Assembly: GCA_032209605.1 (NCBI GenBank)
Contig: JASFXZ010000003.1
Coordinates: forward strand, 28,174,762 to 28,238,761
Direction of reading: 5' to 3'
Source of the DNA: Mactromeris polynyma
Lineage: Eukaryota > Mollusca > Bivalvia > Venerida > Mactridae
DNA: 64,000 bases
In this document: in pieces, positions 13,187 to 26,085 of the stretch
Numbering within the stretch: the stretch's first letter is position 1
How the letters are laid out: every line of letters starts with the position of its first letter
The notes under the pieces: model-generated
Database searches by the model: none
The model's input: only the letters and a program-made list of their open reading frames with translations
Told to the model about the DNA's origin: nothing
Translations under genes and position numbers: made by a program

Positions 13187-16100
13187 AACTGATTATATGG
13201 CTAGAGAATAATATCAAAGCTTCATCACGGTTAGAATATCGCTGTATAAACTAATTATATGGCTAGAGAATAATATCAAAGCTTCATCACGGTTAGAATA
13301 TCGCTGTATAAACTGATTATATGGCGAGAGAATAATATCAAAGTTTCATCACGGTTAGAATATCGCTGTATAAACTGATTATATAGCTAGAGAATAATAT
13401 CAAAGTTTCATCACGGTTAGAATATCGCTGTATAAACTGATTATATGGCTAGAGAATAATATCAAAGTATGATCACAATTAGAATATCGCTGTATAAACT
13501 CATGATTATATGGCTAGAGAATAATATTAAGGTTTCATCACGGTTAGAATATCGCTGTATAAACTCATGATTATATGGCTAGAGAATAATATTAAGGTTT
13601 CATCACGGTTAGGATATCGCTGTATAAACTGATTATATGGCTAGAGAATAATATCAATGTATGATCACGGTTAGAATATCGCTGTATAAACTGATTATAT
13701 GGCTAGAGAATAATATCAAAGTTTCATCACGGTTAGAATATCGCTGTATAAACTGATTATATTGCTAGAGAATAATATCAAAGTTTCATCACGGTTAGGA
13801 TATCGCTGATAAACTGATTATATGGCGAGAGAATAATATTAAAGTTTCATCACGGTTAGAATATCGCTGTATAAACTGATTATATGGCGAGAGAATAGTA
13901 TTAAAGTTTCATCACGGTTAGAATATCGCTGTATAAACTGATTATATGGCGAGAGAATAATATTAAGGTTTCATCACGGTTAGAATATCGCTGTATAAAC
14001 TCATGATTATATGGCTAGAGAATAATATTAAGGTTTCATCACGGTTAGGATATCGCTGTATAAACTGATTATATGGCGAGAGAATAATATTAAAGTTTCA
14101 TCACGGTTAGGATATCGCTGTATAAACTGATTATATGGCTAGAGAATAATATTAAAGTTTCATCACGGTTAGAATATCGCTGTATAAACTGATTATATGG
14201 CGAGAGAATAATATTAAAGTTTCATCACGGTTAGGATATCGCTGTATAAACTGATTATATGGCTAGAGAATAATATTAAAGTTTCATCACGGTAAGGATA
14301 TCGCTGTATCAACTGATTATATGGCGAGAGAATAATATTAAGGTTTCATCACGGTTAGGATATCGCTGTATAAACTGATTATATGGCGAGAGAATAATAT
14401 CAATGTATGATCACGGTTAGAATATCGCTGTATAAACTGATTATATGGCTAGAGAATAATATTAAACTTTCATCACGGTTAGAATATCGCTGTATAAACT
14501 GATTATATGGCAAGAGAATAATATTAAAGTTTCATCACGTTTAGAATATCGCTGTATAAACTCATGATTATATGGCTAGAGAATAATATTAAACTTTCAT
14601 CACGGTTAGAATATCGCTGATAAACTGATTATATGGCGAGAGAATAATATTAAAGTTTCATCACGGTTAGAATATCGCTGTATAAACTCATGATAATATG
14701 GCTAGAGAATAATATTAAAGTTTCATCACGGTTAGAATATCGCTGTATAAACTGATTATATGGCTAGAGAATAATATTAAAGTTTCATCACGGTTAGGAT
14801 ATCGCTGTATAAACTGATTATATGGCAAGAGAATAATATTAAAGTTTCATCACGGTTAGAATATCGCTGTATAAACTGATTATATGGCAAGGGAATAATA
14901 TTAAAGTTTCATCACGGTTAGAATATCGCTGTATAAACTGATTATATGGCAAGAGAATAATATTAAAGTTTCATCACGGTTAGAATATCGCTGTATAAAC
15001 TGATTATATGGCAAGAGAATAATATTAAGGTTTCATCACGGTTAGAATATCGCTGTATAAACTCATGATTATATGGCAAGAGAATAATATTAAAGTTTCA
15101 TCACGGTTAGAATATCGCTGTATAAACTCATGATTATATGGCTAGAGAATAATATTAAAGTTTCATCACGGTTAGAATATCGCTGTATAAACTGATTATA
15201 TTGCTAGAGAATAATATCAAAGTTTCATCACGGTTAGGATATCGCTGTATAAACTGATTATATGGCTATAGAATAATATTAAAGTTTCATCACGTTTAGA
15301 ATATCGCTGTATAAACTCATGATTATATGGCAAGAGAATAATATCAAAGTTTCATCACGGTTAGAATATCGCTGTATGAACTGATTATATGGCGAGAGAA
15401 TAGTATTAAAGTTTCATCACGGTTAGAATATCGCTGTATAAACTCATGATTATATGGCAAGAGAATAATATTAAAGTTTCATCACGGTTAGAATATCGCT
15501 GATAAACTGATTATATGGCTAGAGAATAATATTAAAGTTTCATCACGGTAAGGATATCGCTGTATAAACTGATTATAATGCTAGAGAATAATATCAAAGT
15601 TTCATCACGGTTAGAATATCGCTGTATAAACTGATTATATGGCGAGAGAATAATATTAAGGTTTCATCACGGTTAGAATATCGCTGTATAAACTCATGAT
15701 TATATGGCTAGAGAATAATATTAAACTTTCATCACGGTTAGAATATCGCTGATAAACTGATTATATGGCGAGAGAATAATATTAAAGTTTCATCACGGTT
15801 AGAATATCGCTGTATAAACTGATTATATGGCAAGAGAATAATATTAAAGTTTCATCACGGTTAGAATATCGCTGTATAAACTGATTATATGGCTAGAGAA
15901 TAATATTAAAGTTTCATCACGGTTAGAATATCGCTGTATAAACTGATTATATGGCTAGAGAATAATATTAAGGTTTCATCACGGTTAGAATATCGCTGAT
16001 AAACTGATTATATGGCGAGAGAATAATATTAAAGTTTCATCACGGTTAGGATATCGCTGTATAAACTGATTATATGGCGAGAGAATAATATTAAAGTTTC

Positions 16101-16379
16101 ATCACGGTTAGAATATCGCTGTATAAACTCATGATTATATGGCTAGAGAATAATATCAATGTATGATCACGGTTAGAATATCGCTGTATAAACTGATTAT
16201 ATGGAGAGAGAATAATATTAAAGTTTCATCACGGTTAGGATATCGCTGTATAAACTGATTATATGGCGAGAGAATAATATTAAAGTTTCATCACGGTTAG
16301 GATATCGCTGTATAAACTCATGATAATATGGCTAGAGAATAATATTAAAGTTTCATCACGGTTAGGATATCGCTGTATA

Positions 16380-19010
16380 AACTGATTATATGGCGAGAGA
16401 ATAATATTAAAGTTTCATCACGGTTAGGATATCGCTGATAAACTGATTATATGGCGAGAGAATAATATTAAAGTTTCATCACGGTTAGGATATCGCTGAT
16501 AAACTGATTATATGGCGAGTGAATAATATTAAAGTTTCATCACGGTTAGGATATCGCTGATAAACTGATTATATGGAGAGAGAATAATATTAAAGTTTCA
16601 TCACGGTTAGAATATCGCTGTATAAACTGATTATATGGCTAGAGAATAATGTTAAAGTTTCATCACGGTTAGAATATCGCTGTATAAACTGATTATATGG
16701 CAAGAGAATAATATTAAAGTTTCATCACGGTTAGAAATCGCTGTATAAACTGATTATATGGCAAGAGAATAATATTAAGGTTTCATCACGGTTAGAATAT
16801 CGCTGTATAAACTCATGATTATATGGCAAGAGAATAATATTAAAGTTTCATCACGGTAAGAATATCGCTGTATAAACTCATGATTATATGGCTAGAGAAT
16901 AATATTAAAGTTTCATCACGGTAAGAATATCGCTGTATAAACTGATTATATTGCTAGAGAATAATATCAAAGTTTCATCACGGTTAGGATATCGCTGTAT
17001 AAACTGATTATATGGCTATAGAATAATATTAAAGTTTCATCACGTTTAGAATATCGCTGTATAAACTCATGATTATATGGCTAGAGAATAATATTAAAGT
17101 TTCATCACGTTTAGAATATCGCTGTATAAACTCATGATTATATGGCAAGAGAATAATATCAAAGTTTCATTACGGTTAGAATATCGCTGTATGAACTGAT
17201 TATATGGCAAGAGAATAGTATTAAAGTTTCATCACGGTTAGAATATCGCTGATAAACTGATTATATGGCTAGAGAATAATATTAAAGTTTCATCACGGTT
17301 AGAATATCGCTGTATAAACTCATGATTATATGGCAAGAGAATAATATTAAAGTTTCATCACGGTTAGAATATCGCTGATAAACTGATTATATGGCTAGAG
17401 AATAATATTAAAGTTTCATCACGGTAAGGATATCGCTGTATAAACTGATTATATTGCTAGAGAATAATATCAAAGTTTCATCACGGTTAGAATATCGCTG
17501 TATAAACTGATTATATGGCTAGAGAATAATATTAAAGTTTCATCACGGTTAGAATATCGCTGTATAAACTGATTATATGGCGAGAGAATAATATTAAAGT
17601 TTCATCACGGTTAGGATATCGCTGTATAAACTGATTATATGGCGAGAGAATAATATTAAAGTTTTATCACGGTTAGGATATCGCTGATAAACTGATTATA
17701 TGGCTATAGAATAATATTAAAGTTTCATCACGGTTAGGATATCGCTGATAAACTGATTATATGGCGAGAGAATAATATTAAAGTTTCATCACGGTTAGGA
17801 TATCGCTGATAAACTGATTATATGGCGAGTGAATAATATTAAAGTTTCATCACGGTTAGGATATCGCTGATAAACTGATTATATGGAGAGAGAATAATAT
17901 TAAAGTTTCATCACGGTTAGAATATCGCTGTATAAACTGATTATATGGCTAGAGAATAATGTTAAAGTTTCATCACGGTTAGAATATCGCTGTATAAACT
18001 GATTATATGGCAAGAGAATAATATTAAAGTTTCATCACGGTTAGAAATCGCTGTATAAACTGATTATATGGCAAGAGAATAATATTAAGGTTTCATCACG
18101 GTTAGAATATCGCTGTATAAACTCATGATTATATGGCAAGAGAATAATATTAAAGTTTCATCACGGTAAGAATATCGCTGTATAAACTCATGATTATATG
18201 GCTAGAGAATAATATTAAAGTTTCATCACGGTAAGAATATCGCTGTATAAACTGATTATATTGCTAGAGAATAATATCAAAGTTTCATCACGGTTAGGAT
18301 ATCGCTGTATAAACTGATTATATGGCTATAGAATAATATTAAAGTTTCATCACGTTTAGAATATCGCTGTATAAACTCATGATTATATGGCTAGAGAATA
18401 ATATTAAAGTTTCATCACGTTTAGAATATCGCTGTATAAACTCATGATTATATGGCAAGAGAATAATATCAAAGTTTCATTACGGTTAGAATATCGCTGT
18501 ATGAACTGATTATATGGCGAGAGAATAGTATTAAAGTTTCATCACGGTTAGAATATCGCTGATAAACTGATTATATGGCTAGAGAATAATATTAAAGTTT
18601 CATCACGGTTAGAATATCGCTGTATAAACTCATGATTATATGGCAAGAGAATAATATTAAAGTTTCATCACGGTTAGAATATCGCTGATAAACTGATTAT
18701 ATGGCTAGAGAATAATATTAAAGTTTCATCACGGTAAGGATATCGCTGTATAAACTGATTATATTGCTAGAGAATAATATCAAAGTTTCATCACGGTTAG
18801 AATATCGCTGTATAAACTGATTATATGGCTAGAGAATAATATTAAAGTTTCATCACGGTTAGAATATCGCTGTATAAACTGATTATATGGCGAGAGAATA
18901 ATATTAAAGTTTCATCACGGTTAGGATATCGCTGTATAAACTGATTATATGGCGAGAGAATAATATTAAAGTTTTATCACGGTTAGGATATCGCTGATAA
19001 ACTGATTATA
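16380..19010 (+). repeat. Higher-order duplication inside the satellite, two copies of about 1310 bp
   Basis: 16380-17689 and 17690-19000 match at a constant offset of 1310 bases through diagnostic variants: GCGAGTGAATAAT (16516/17826), AATGTTAAAG (16649/17959), TTAGAAATCG (16731/18041), CATTACGG and GTATGAACTG. Only a few substitutions were seen, such as GGCAAGAG versus GGCGAGAG near 17207/18517 and GCGAGAG versus GCTATAG at the block start. A third, looser relative lies at about 15061-15350 (offset 1750). Confidence 0.9.
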
Positions 19011-20019
19011 TGGCGAGAGAATAATATTAAAGTTTCATCAGGGTTAGGATATCGCTGATAAACTGATTATATGGCGAGAGAATAATATTAAAGTTTCATC
19101 ACGGTTAGGATATCGCTGTATAAACTGATTATATGGCTAGAGAATAATATTAAGGTTTCATCACGGTTAGAATATCGCTGTATTAACTGATTATATGGAG
19201 AGAGAATAATATTAAAGTTTCATCACGGTTAGGATATCGCTGTATAAACTGATTATATGGCTAGAGAATAATATTAAAGTTTCATCACGGTTAGGATATC
19301 GCTGATAAACTGATTATATGGCGAGAGAATAATATTAAAGTTTCATCACGGTTAGGATATCGCTGTATAAACTCATGATTATATGGCTAGAGAATAATAT
19401 TAAAGTTTCATCACGGTTAGAATATCGCTGTATAAACTGATTATATGGAGAGAGAATAATATTAAAGTTTCATCACGGTTAGAATATCGCTGTATAAACT
19501 GATTATATGGCGAGAGAATAATATTAAAGTTTCATCACGGTTAGGATATCGCTGTATAAACTGATTATATGGCGAGAGAATAATATTAAAGTTTCATCAC
19601 GGTTAGGATATCGCTGATAAACTGATTATATGGCGAGAGAATAATATTAAAGTTTCATCACGGTTAGGATATCGCTGATAAACTGATTATATGGCGAGAG
19701 AATAATATTAAAGTTTCATCACGGTTAGGATATCGCTGATAAACTGATTATATGGAGAGAGAATAATATCAAAGTTTCATCACGGTTAGAATATCGCTGA
19801 TAAACTGATTATATGGAGAGAGAATAATATTAAAGTTTCATCACGGTTAGAATATCGCTGTATAAACTCATGATTATATGGCTAGAGAATAATATCAATG
19901 TATGATCACGGTTAGGATATCGCTGTATACCTAACATGCTGTGATTGTGGGACTATACACAAAGGATATCAACGCAGTCATTGTGTCTATTGCTGTTGTA
20001 TATTTGTTGTCTTACTTCA

Positions 20020-20290
20020 GACAATCTAAAGGATACTATGCTATATGAAAGTATGATTAACTCATTTACGGAGAAAACTCAGACGGTTATCAAAACAAGA
20101 CACTTAAAGTCTATTATTCCTAAATGGATTGTGACACATTATAATGAAATGTAGCGTCAAACTGAGATGCAAGTCGGTCAAAATAAATTAAATTATGAGA
20201 AGTGGTTGTATCAGGCGTTTCTAGTCAGCTTGCCGACAGCTTTTATAGAATTTGTTGCGTCAAAATATCAAACATTTCAAATTAAATAGC
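20020..20290 (+). pseudogene. Possible decayed coding segment with an in-frame TAG
   Basis: After an acceptor-like TGTCTTACTTCAG one frame reads NLKDTMLYESMINSFTEKTQ onward to HYNEM, then TAG at 20152-20154. It continues open in the same frame (RQTEMQVGQNKLNYEKWLYQ onward) to a second TAG near 20288. The amino-acid mix looks coding-like, but no family was recognised. It could be a retroelement remnant or chance. Confidence 0.25.
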
Positions 20291-21548
20291 AATTGCATAA
20301 CAAACGCACTTCCTGATTTGTGATCATCAATAATGTAAGTATAATTATTATTAATAGTCAAATCATCAAATGTGTTTTCACTTATAGTCCTTTACCTCAA
20401 TCACAATTCACAAAATCACACACATTTAAATGTACTTGATATGCATATATGATTTGTCGGCGCATGTTTTAGATAATATAGACATTCGTTGATTATTCGT
20501 TCGATTTATAAAACATTTTGACAGAATGATATCGTGGATATTTTTATTAAAAAGTTTGGTTTTACTGCATATCTTCATTTTCTTGCTATCTGCAAACATG
20601 GCTTCCAATATCCGTCTTTTCACGATTGTTCAGTATATTGAAGCGATATTAAATACTCTAAAACTTTCGGATTTCGCATGAAACGATATCAGATTATAGT
20701 ATATTATGTTATCTTAACATCGACGTCGCAATAAAGGTGGGCGACTTATGTCGGAAAACACTCGTAAATACGACGCCAAGTTTCACGATATTGCTGCATT
20801 TAGATATAAAATGGAAAGAGATTGAATATCAATTTTAGAAGAGAATATGTCCGTATCAAACGTCAGACAAATGTCAATTTAAATCCCAATACCACAATGA
20901 TTAACAAACAAAAACTTAGGTTTTGAGATATCTCTCGATAAAATTCAAAAGCCATTATGGAGATGTTACAAAACCTTTGTGAAATTATAGCAAAGGGAAT
21001 ATTCTGAGTGTGCGTTGAAGATGCAAAGAAGTGTAGTAGACGACATGGGGCTTGCTATGAAGAATTTTGAAGCAATTCGGAAATAAATGATGATTTCAAT
21101 TCGACAGCGACACCGAGTCTGGCATCTGCTATTTTAAAGTGATTATTAAGTGCAAGAAAACTTGTAAAATTATAGTGTTTGGTTTGAGATCTGAATAAAA
21201 TGAATGAATAAAAGTTTTAACTTTTATCCGAAATGTCTCAATTTGTCATGGCCACTAGTTGTTTTCTGCAAATTACAGGCGTGAAATAATGAGTACTTAA
21301 GAGGAACTGTATGAAGTTCTCATTAAGCAGCAATAACGTGATGTATGAGTCTTCTGTTCAAGTCTGTAACGGTGTATCGGTGTAACGATATATCGCAATA
21401 CAAGAAAATGAATATTGAACCCGCTTTTTATGATTATAGCACCTTCGTAATTCTAAGACTAGTAATTTTCCCTTTATATTTCCAAACATTACCCAATAAA
21501 CACTGTTGATAATAGTTCTAATCGCAAGGCATGTCAGACAAATACAGG
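20291..21548. other. No gene recognised
   Basis: A coding-like frame, interrupted by one TAG, runs at roughly 20920-21085 (it includes SVVDDMGLAMKNFEAIRK). No family recognised; possibly part of the same decayed element as 20020-20290. Confidence 0.3.
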
Positions 21549-21893
21549 TTATCCGAAAACAGGCGTGAAAAAGATCTTATTTGCACTAATGTATAAAAGT
21601 AAAAATTGACGTCTTTGAAGAATTATAAAACAGGTTTTGGCACAACAAGGTATCATGTCTGGGTTTGAAAACAGAAAACAATATATATCAGAATCTGACA
21701 AATGATAAAACATTATATTACATGTATTAGCCTTTGTGAACAGCTCTTCTCTTACATCGTTATATACCGGACAATTCCAAATAACATGTAACTCACTTTC
21801 TATTGTATTATTGTCACAGAATGGACAGATCCTAGACTCCTCTGGTAAACCTTCGTATCGTCCAGATTCAATCCTAATTGGGGCAACTTCCAA
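21549..21893 (-). pseudogene. LINE-type retrotransposon C-terminal remnant
   Basis: The minus-strand frame contains VAPIRIESGRYEGLPEESRI followed by CPFCDN, then ELHVIWNCPVYNDVREELF. A CxxC-x(n)-H-x(n)-C finger followed by Y-x(3)-R-x(2)-LF is typical of the C-terminal tail of invertebrate endonuclease/reverse-transcriptase proteins. The frame is open a few codons upstream (SEFKSYRL) and then hits a stop. No reverse transcriptase domain remains nearby, so this is a 3' fragment on the minus strand. Its family differs from the L1-like element at 40560-44030. Confidence 0.65.
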
Positions 21894-22525
21894 TCGATAA
21901 CTTTTGAATTCGGACGTTTTTTATTTGGAGCTGACAAAACAATAAAATTATCAAAGTTGCGGAGCATGTCTTTGCATTAGTATTTGCTTCAATAGGTTGT
22001 TAAAGCATGACCCTTGTCACTTTGAATGTCATAACAATATCATTAAAAAACATTTTTTTTTAAAAGATGAAAAGAACACTATCATAATACACCAATTATA
22101 GTCTTCATTGTTAATTGTACAGTTACTTTCTTATATATCTATATTTTAATCTTTATTTTTATCTACGCTTAAGTCTGATTTGACAATTGAAAAAAATTAG
22201 CTAGCCCTCTTTAAATAGCACGCCTTTTCTTCTGTCATTAAAGGTATAAATAATTCATACCCTGGTGTATTGATATCGCAACTTCCAAGTAAGATTAATT
22301 AACAATCGATATTGTGATTAGAACACCAAAATAACTTTATAACATGATTATTTACATCAATTAAATACCAATTTGTTTACGTTAGTTACACGTTTTATAG
22401 GAGACAACTCCGTAGCTACTAATTTTTTGATGAAATAATGTCCCTTTACATATCAAACATAGATAATCTGAGCCAACAACTCAGAGCCGTTTACGATCTA
22501 ACTAAAATCTTAGTAAAACAATGAT
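21894..22525. other. No gene recognised
   Basis: AT-rich sequence without recognisable features. Confidence 0.4.
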
Positions 22526-22805
22526 AACAAGAAATATCTTGAAAAGAGATGGTAGGCCCAATTTGAAGATTAAGATTTGTTGTTCAACATAAAACTGCCG
22601 AGATGTTAAGATTGCGGTTCACTCCAGATCCAAAATGGATTTCGGTAAATTCTTTATCGAAAGGTTAACCAATCCGCGTCCATGTTTCAAACGTTGTTCG
22701 GTTGAAAATAAATTGTCTTGGTGCTTTACGTATAAATTGATTGGTTTACACAACACTGATATGCAAATAGCAAAACCTTGATAGTACGGCTGCGCCGAAA
22801 AATAT
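22526..22805 (+). repeat. Dispersed repeat family 1, copy A
   Basis: Begins AACAAGAAATATCTTGAAAA, has the shared core CCAGATCCAAAATGGATTTC, GGTTAACCAATCCGCGTC and GATTGGTTTACACAACACTG, and ends near GTACGGCTGCGCCGAAAAA. The same order is found at 32348-32650, 63127-63440 and (inverted) 56262-56620. No coding sequence or clear terminal repeats; the class is unknown. Confidence 0.8.
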
Positions 22806-23463
22806 CTTCTAGTATGTAGCCAGACTATTAGAAGGTATGTATATCCAGTGATATTTTTTCAAATCAGTGACAACGAAATTCAGCTAGTCGTACGTTTTTC
22901 TATTTATTGCTCGTGAGCAATTTCCAATCTGTCACTGCTACTTTTTGTAGTTTTTTATTCGGACAGTTAATTAATTGAGTTGTATCTGTACAATTCTTAT
23001 GAGTAGGAAAATGGCCATTAAATGCATTCGCTGAATAATTGATGATGGTGATTTGTCTCGGATTAATGAATAACCACGACATTTTACAGCTTGTTGGAAT
23101 TTACGATTGCCTGTTTGCGCTGGTATGGAAAATGTATCTTATCAATGTCTGACTGTTTCATTCGTTCATTTGATTTCATGACGAATGTAATTATATGAAT
23201 ACAAGGAACCAGTCTTCCACTATTTGGATCGATATATTAGTGGCTTATTAAATAGCTATTTCATATTTATTTCTCCTTTTACTGAACTCACTGTAGCTAG
23301 AAATAGGTGTATGTGTATACTTGGACTTTTTTCAAATTTTTATTAACGTTATTGTCATTTAAGTTATTTATTTTATTTAGTAAGTTGTAAGAACTGATAC
23401 CTTTCACTCTTGGTGACTGTTCCCCGATGCGTCTTATCATAACACGTGCCGCTTATTCAAGGC
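22806..23463. other. No gene recognised
   Basis: Nothing recognised. Confidence 0.4.
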
Positions 23464-23533
23464 GTGCAATGGACGAGATTCGAACCTACGACCCTCGGAT
23501 CAGGAGGTCTGTGGTCCACACCTAGACCACCAT
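23464..23533 (-). repeat. tRNA-like sequence, probable SINE head
   Basis: On the minus strand it reads TGGTGGTCTAGGTGTGGACC (box-A-like) through to AGGTTCGAATCTCGTCC, an almost perfect box B (23475-23487). The acceptor stem is weak, so a SINE or tRNA pseudogene is more likely than a functional tRNA. Confidence 0.6.
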
Positions 23534-24248
23534 TTTTCCGTCTTTGTCCAATTCATAGCATGTTTGGCGAAATTCAATAACGCTCATATAAAAACGTTGC
23601 ATGATGAAAACACTACAAATGCATACCATAATTTCCTCAATGTCTAGTTTGACTTTCGAAATTATTTCTGTCGGATTGCATTTCTGCGTCAAAATAAAAT
23701 AACAACAGTATTTATGTGGAGAAATTTCAATCACAAAATATTTCAAAATTTCTTAAATCTGGTCATATATTATTACAGCGTATACAACCTCATTAAAATC
23801 ATCTACAAAAAGATGTGCTTTAGGATTGATCTGAGCTTTTAGAGATTGAGATATAAACTACTTAACTATGAATCAGAAATATCGTATGAAAGTGAGGTTG
23901 CGATATGTAGTCATATGTAATACTAGTTTCAGTCATCTTTAACTATCTTTACGAGGCTTTTAAAAGAAAAGAGAGTGCGTTGAAAACATAAACATGATGA
24001 TTGGAAAGCATTTAATGATTCGACCAGAAACGAGGACTTTATGGGGGGAAACATCAATGGTAATAGAACAGAGTCATGCAATCATAATGCGTCCTCATCA
24101 TTGGGACAATATTTATAGAAGATACACACGCACTATTTGCTACTCTCAGAATGTCATATTATTAGAATTTGATAATTAAACAAGACTTAGTGTTTTACAA
24201 GTTCGTATAATTATGCTCAAAGACATTTACTTGATTTTGTGTCTGAAA

Positions 24249-24318
24249 ATAGGAGTTCGAACCGTCAACCTCTTCGTTGAATGACCGACACTTTATCCAC
24301 TTCACCATCGCTCCTCTC
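24249..24318 (-). repeat. tRNA-like sequence, probable SINE head
   Basis: The minus strand reads GAGCGATGGTGAAGTGGATA for the A-box side and ACGGTTCGAACTCC for box B (about 24252-24264), with tRNA-like spacing. GGAGCGA and its partner near the end pair poorly. Confidence 0.6.
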
Positions 24319-25089
24319 AATTATGCAATGGAGACAATATATTAATTAAAGCGCATTACATGAAATGTTCGTGTATTTTTTATAATTTAGTGAGCATTTC
24401 TTGCTAACTCTTCATTCTGTACAATTGTTACAAAAGACGATTTACAGTGCAAACTCTTCAGAGCTACCATCTCTTGTTCAACAACCTCTCTTAAACGATA
24501 TTTACAATTATCACGTAGTAATTCATTTTGTACCAATCTGTCCTTTCAAGAGCAACAACCTCTGAACCACAGCCAAAACTTGCATGAAGTACATTATATA
24601 TCGCATATTGATCCTTTTAGGTTGATGGATATAATTAGTTATGAGTAAAACTGCAAACGTTCCATTAGGTAATTCTAGATATGTAACGATAGATCGAATT
24701 AACGGTGGAATCCAATTGTTGATTTTAGATAGTACGAATCGATGGTGAATGTGTTGATCCATTATTCCTTCTACTGTTGGTGTTCTCTATTGTCCACAGC
24801 ACTCTGCACAAAACATATTATTTATTAAATAACATCTAAATGCTATATGTACTAAGTGGCTTTTGCTGTTGTCGTCGTTTGTTGACTCCATGTACACAAA
24901 CTACAACACAACAGACCAAGGCTCCCTCGCGGCTATAAATAAACTAGAAAAAAAGGAATTGTGTTTGTTTATTTTCCTTGCATAAACGTACTTCCCCCTT
25001 TTCAAACAAATTAACAAAGCTTTGAATTAACAATATATCATTTGGAGATTCATCGACTGTTGCAATATGATCACGATATTATGCTGCTA
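24319..25089. other. No gene recognised
   Basis: Nothing recognised apart from short chance frames. Confidence 0.4.
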
Positions 25090-26085
25090 AAGCATTGCAA
25101 TAATCCTCTCTGCAACATCAATAGCATGACAATGGTCCGTTCTGCAACATTAATGGTATTGATCGTTTCTCTAATATAAACAGTATTGCAATAGTCCTAA
25201 CTGCTTCATCGATACCATGGCAATAGTCATTTCTGCAACATCAACAGCATCGCAATAGTCATGCTTTTAATATCGATACCATGACAATAGTCCTTTCTGC
25301 AACATTAACAACATGGCAATAGTCCTTTCTGCAAAATTATCAACATGGCAATAGTCCTTTCTGCAACATCAACATCATGACAATAGTGATGCTTGCAATA
25401 TCAACATCATGGCAATAGTCTTTCTGCAATATCAACAACATGGCAATGTCATGCTTGCAATATCAACATCATGGCAAAAGTCATGCTTGCAATATCACAA
25501 TCATGGCAATAGTCCTTTCTTCAACATCAACAACATGCCAACAGTCTTTTCTGCAACATCAACAACATGGCAAAAGTCCTTTCTGTAACATCAACGGCAT
25601 GACAATAGTCCTGAGTGTAATATCAACAACATAACAAAAGTCCTTTCTGCAACACCAACAGCATGACAATAGTCCTGATTGTAATATCAATATCATAGTA
25701 GTCGTCCTTTCTGCAATATCAACAGCATGCCAATAGTCCTGATTGCAATATCAATAGCATGGTAGTGGTCATTTCTGCAATATCAAAAGCATAACAATAG
25801 TCCTGATATTGCAATATCAATAGCATGCTAGTGGTCCTGATATTGCAATATCAATAGCATGCTAGTGGTCCTTTCTGCAATATCAACAGCATGACAATTG
25901 TCCTGATTTCAATATCAATAGCGTGGTAGTGGTCCTTTCTGCAATATCAACAGCATGGCAATATTCCTGATTGCAATATCGGTAGCGTGGTAGTGGTCCT
26001 TTCTGCAACATCAACGGCATGACAATAGTCCTGATTGCAATATCAATAGCGAGGTAGTGGTCCTGTCTGCAATATCAAAAGCCCT
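25090..26085 (+). repeat. 32-bp minisatellite, becoming a 64-bp dimer array
   Basis: Degenerate tandem units resembling CATGGCAATAGTCCTTTCTG followed by CAACATCAACAG (period 32, confirmed by successive AGTCC/AGTGA positions at 25321, 25353, 25385 and 25417). From about 25690 units alternate between a GACAATAGTCCTGATTGCAA type and a GTAGTGGTCCTTTCTGCAA type, giving a 64-bp period. It is interrupted by small indels throughout. Confidence 0.93.

Larger units (their letters stand above)
11458..19929 (+). repeat. 8.5-kb satellite array of 62-bp monomers
   Basis: About 136 head-to-tail copies. The monomer runs GATTATATGGCTAGAGAATA, then ATATTAAAGTTTCATCACGG, then TTAGGATATCGCTGTATAAA and CT (62 bases). 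Common variants are a 65-base form with CAT inserted before GATTATATGG, a 60-base form with GCTGATAAACT, a GGTTAGAATATC versus GGTTAGGATATC polymorphism, and an ATCAATGTATGATCACGG form. The array contains higher-order duplications of 372 bp and 1310 bp. There is no open frame through it and no unique spacer between units. Confidence 0.98.

Noticed and set aside
11458..19929. A CRISPR array, because of the long regular repeat
   Set aside because: Units abut with no unique spacers, variants are spread along the unit, and the window is eukaryotic.
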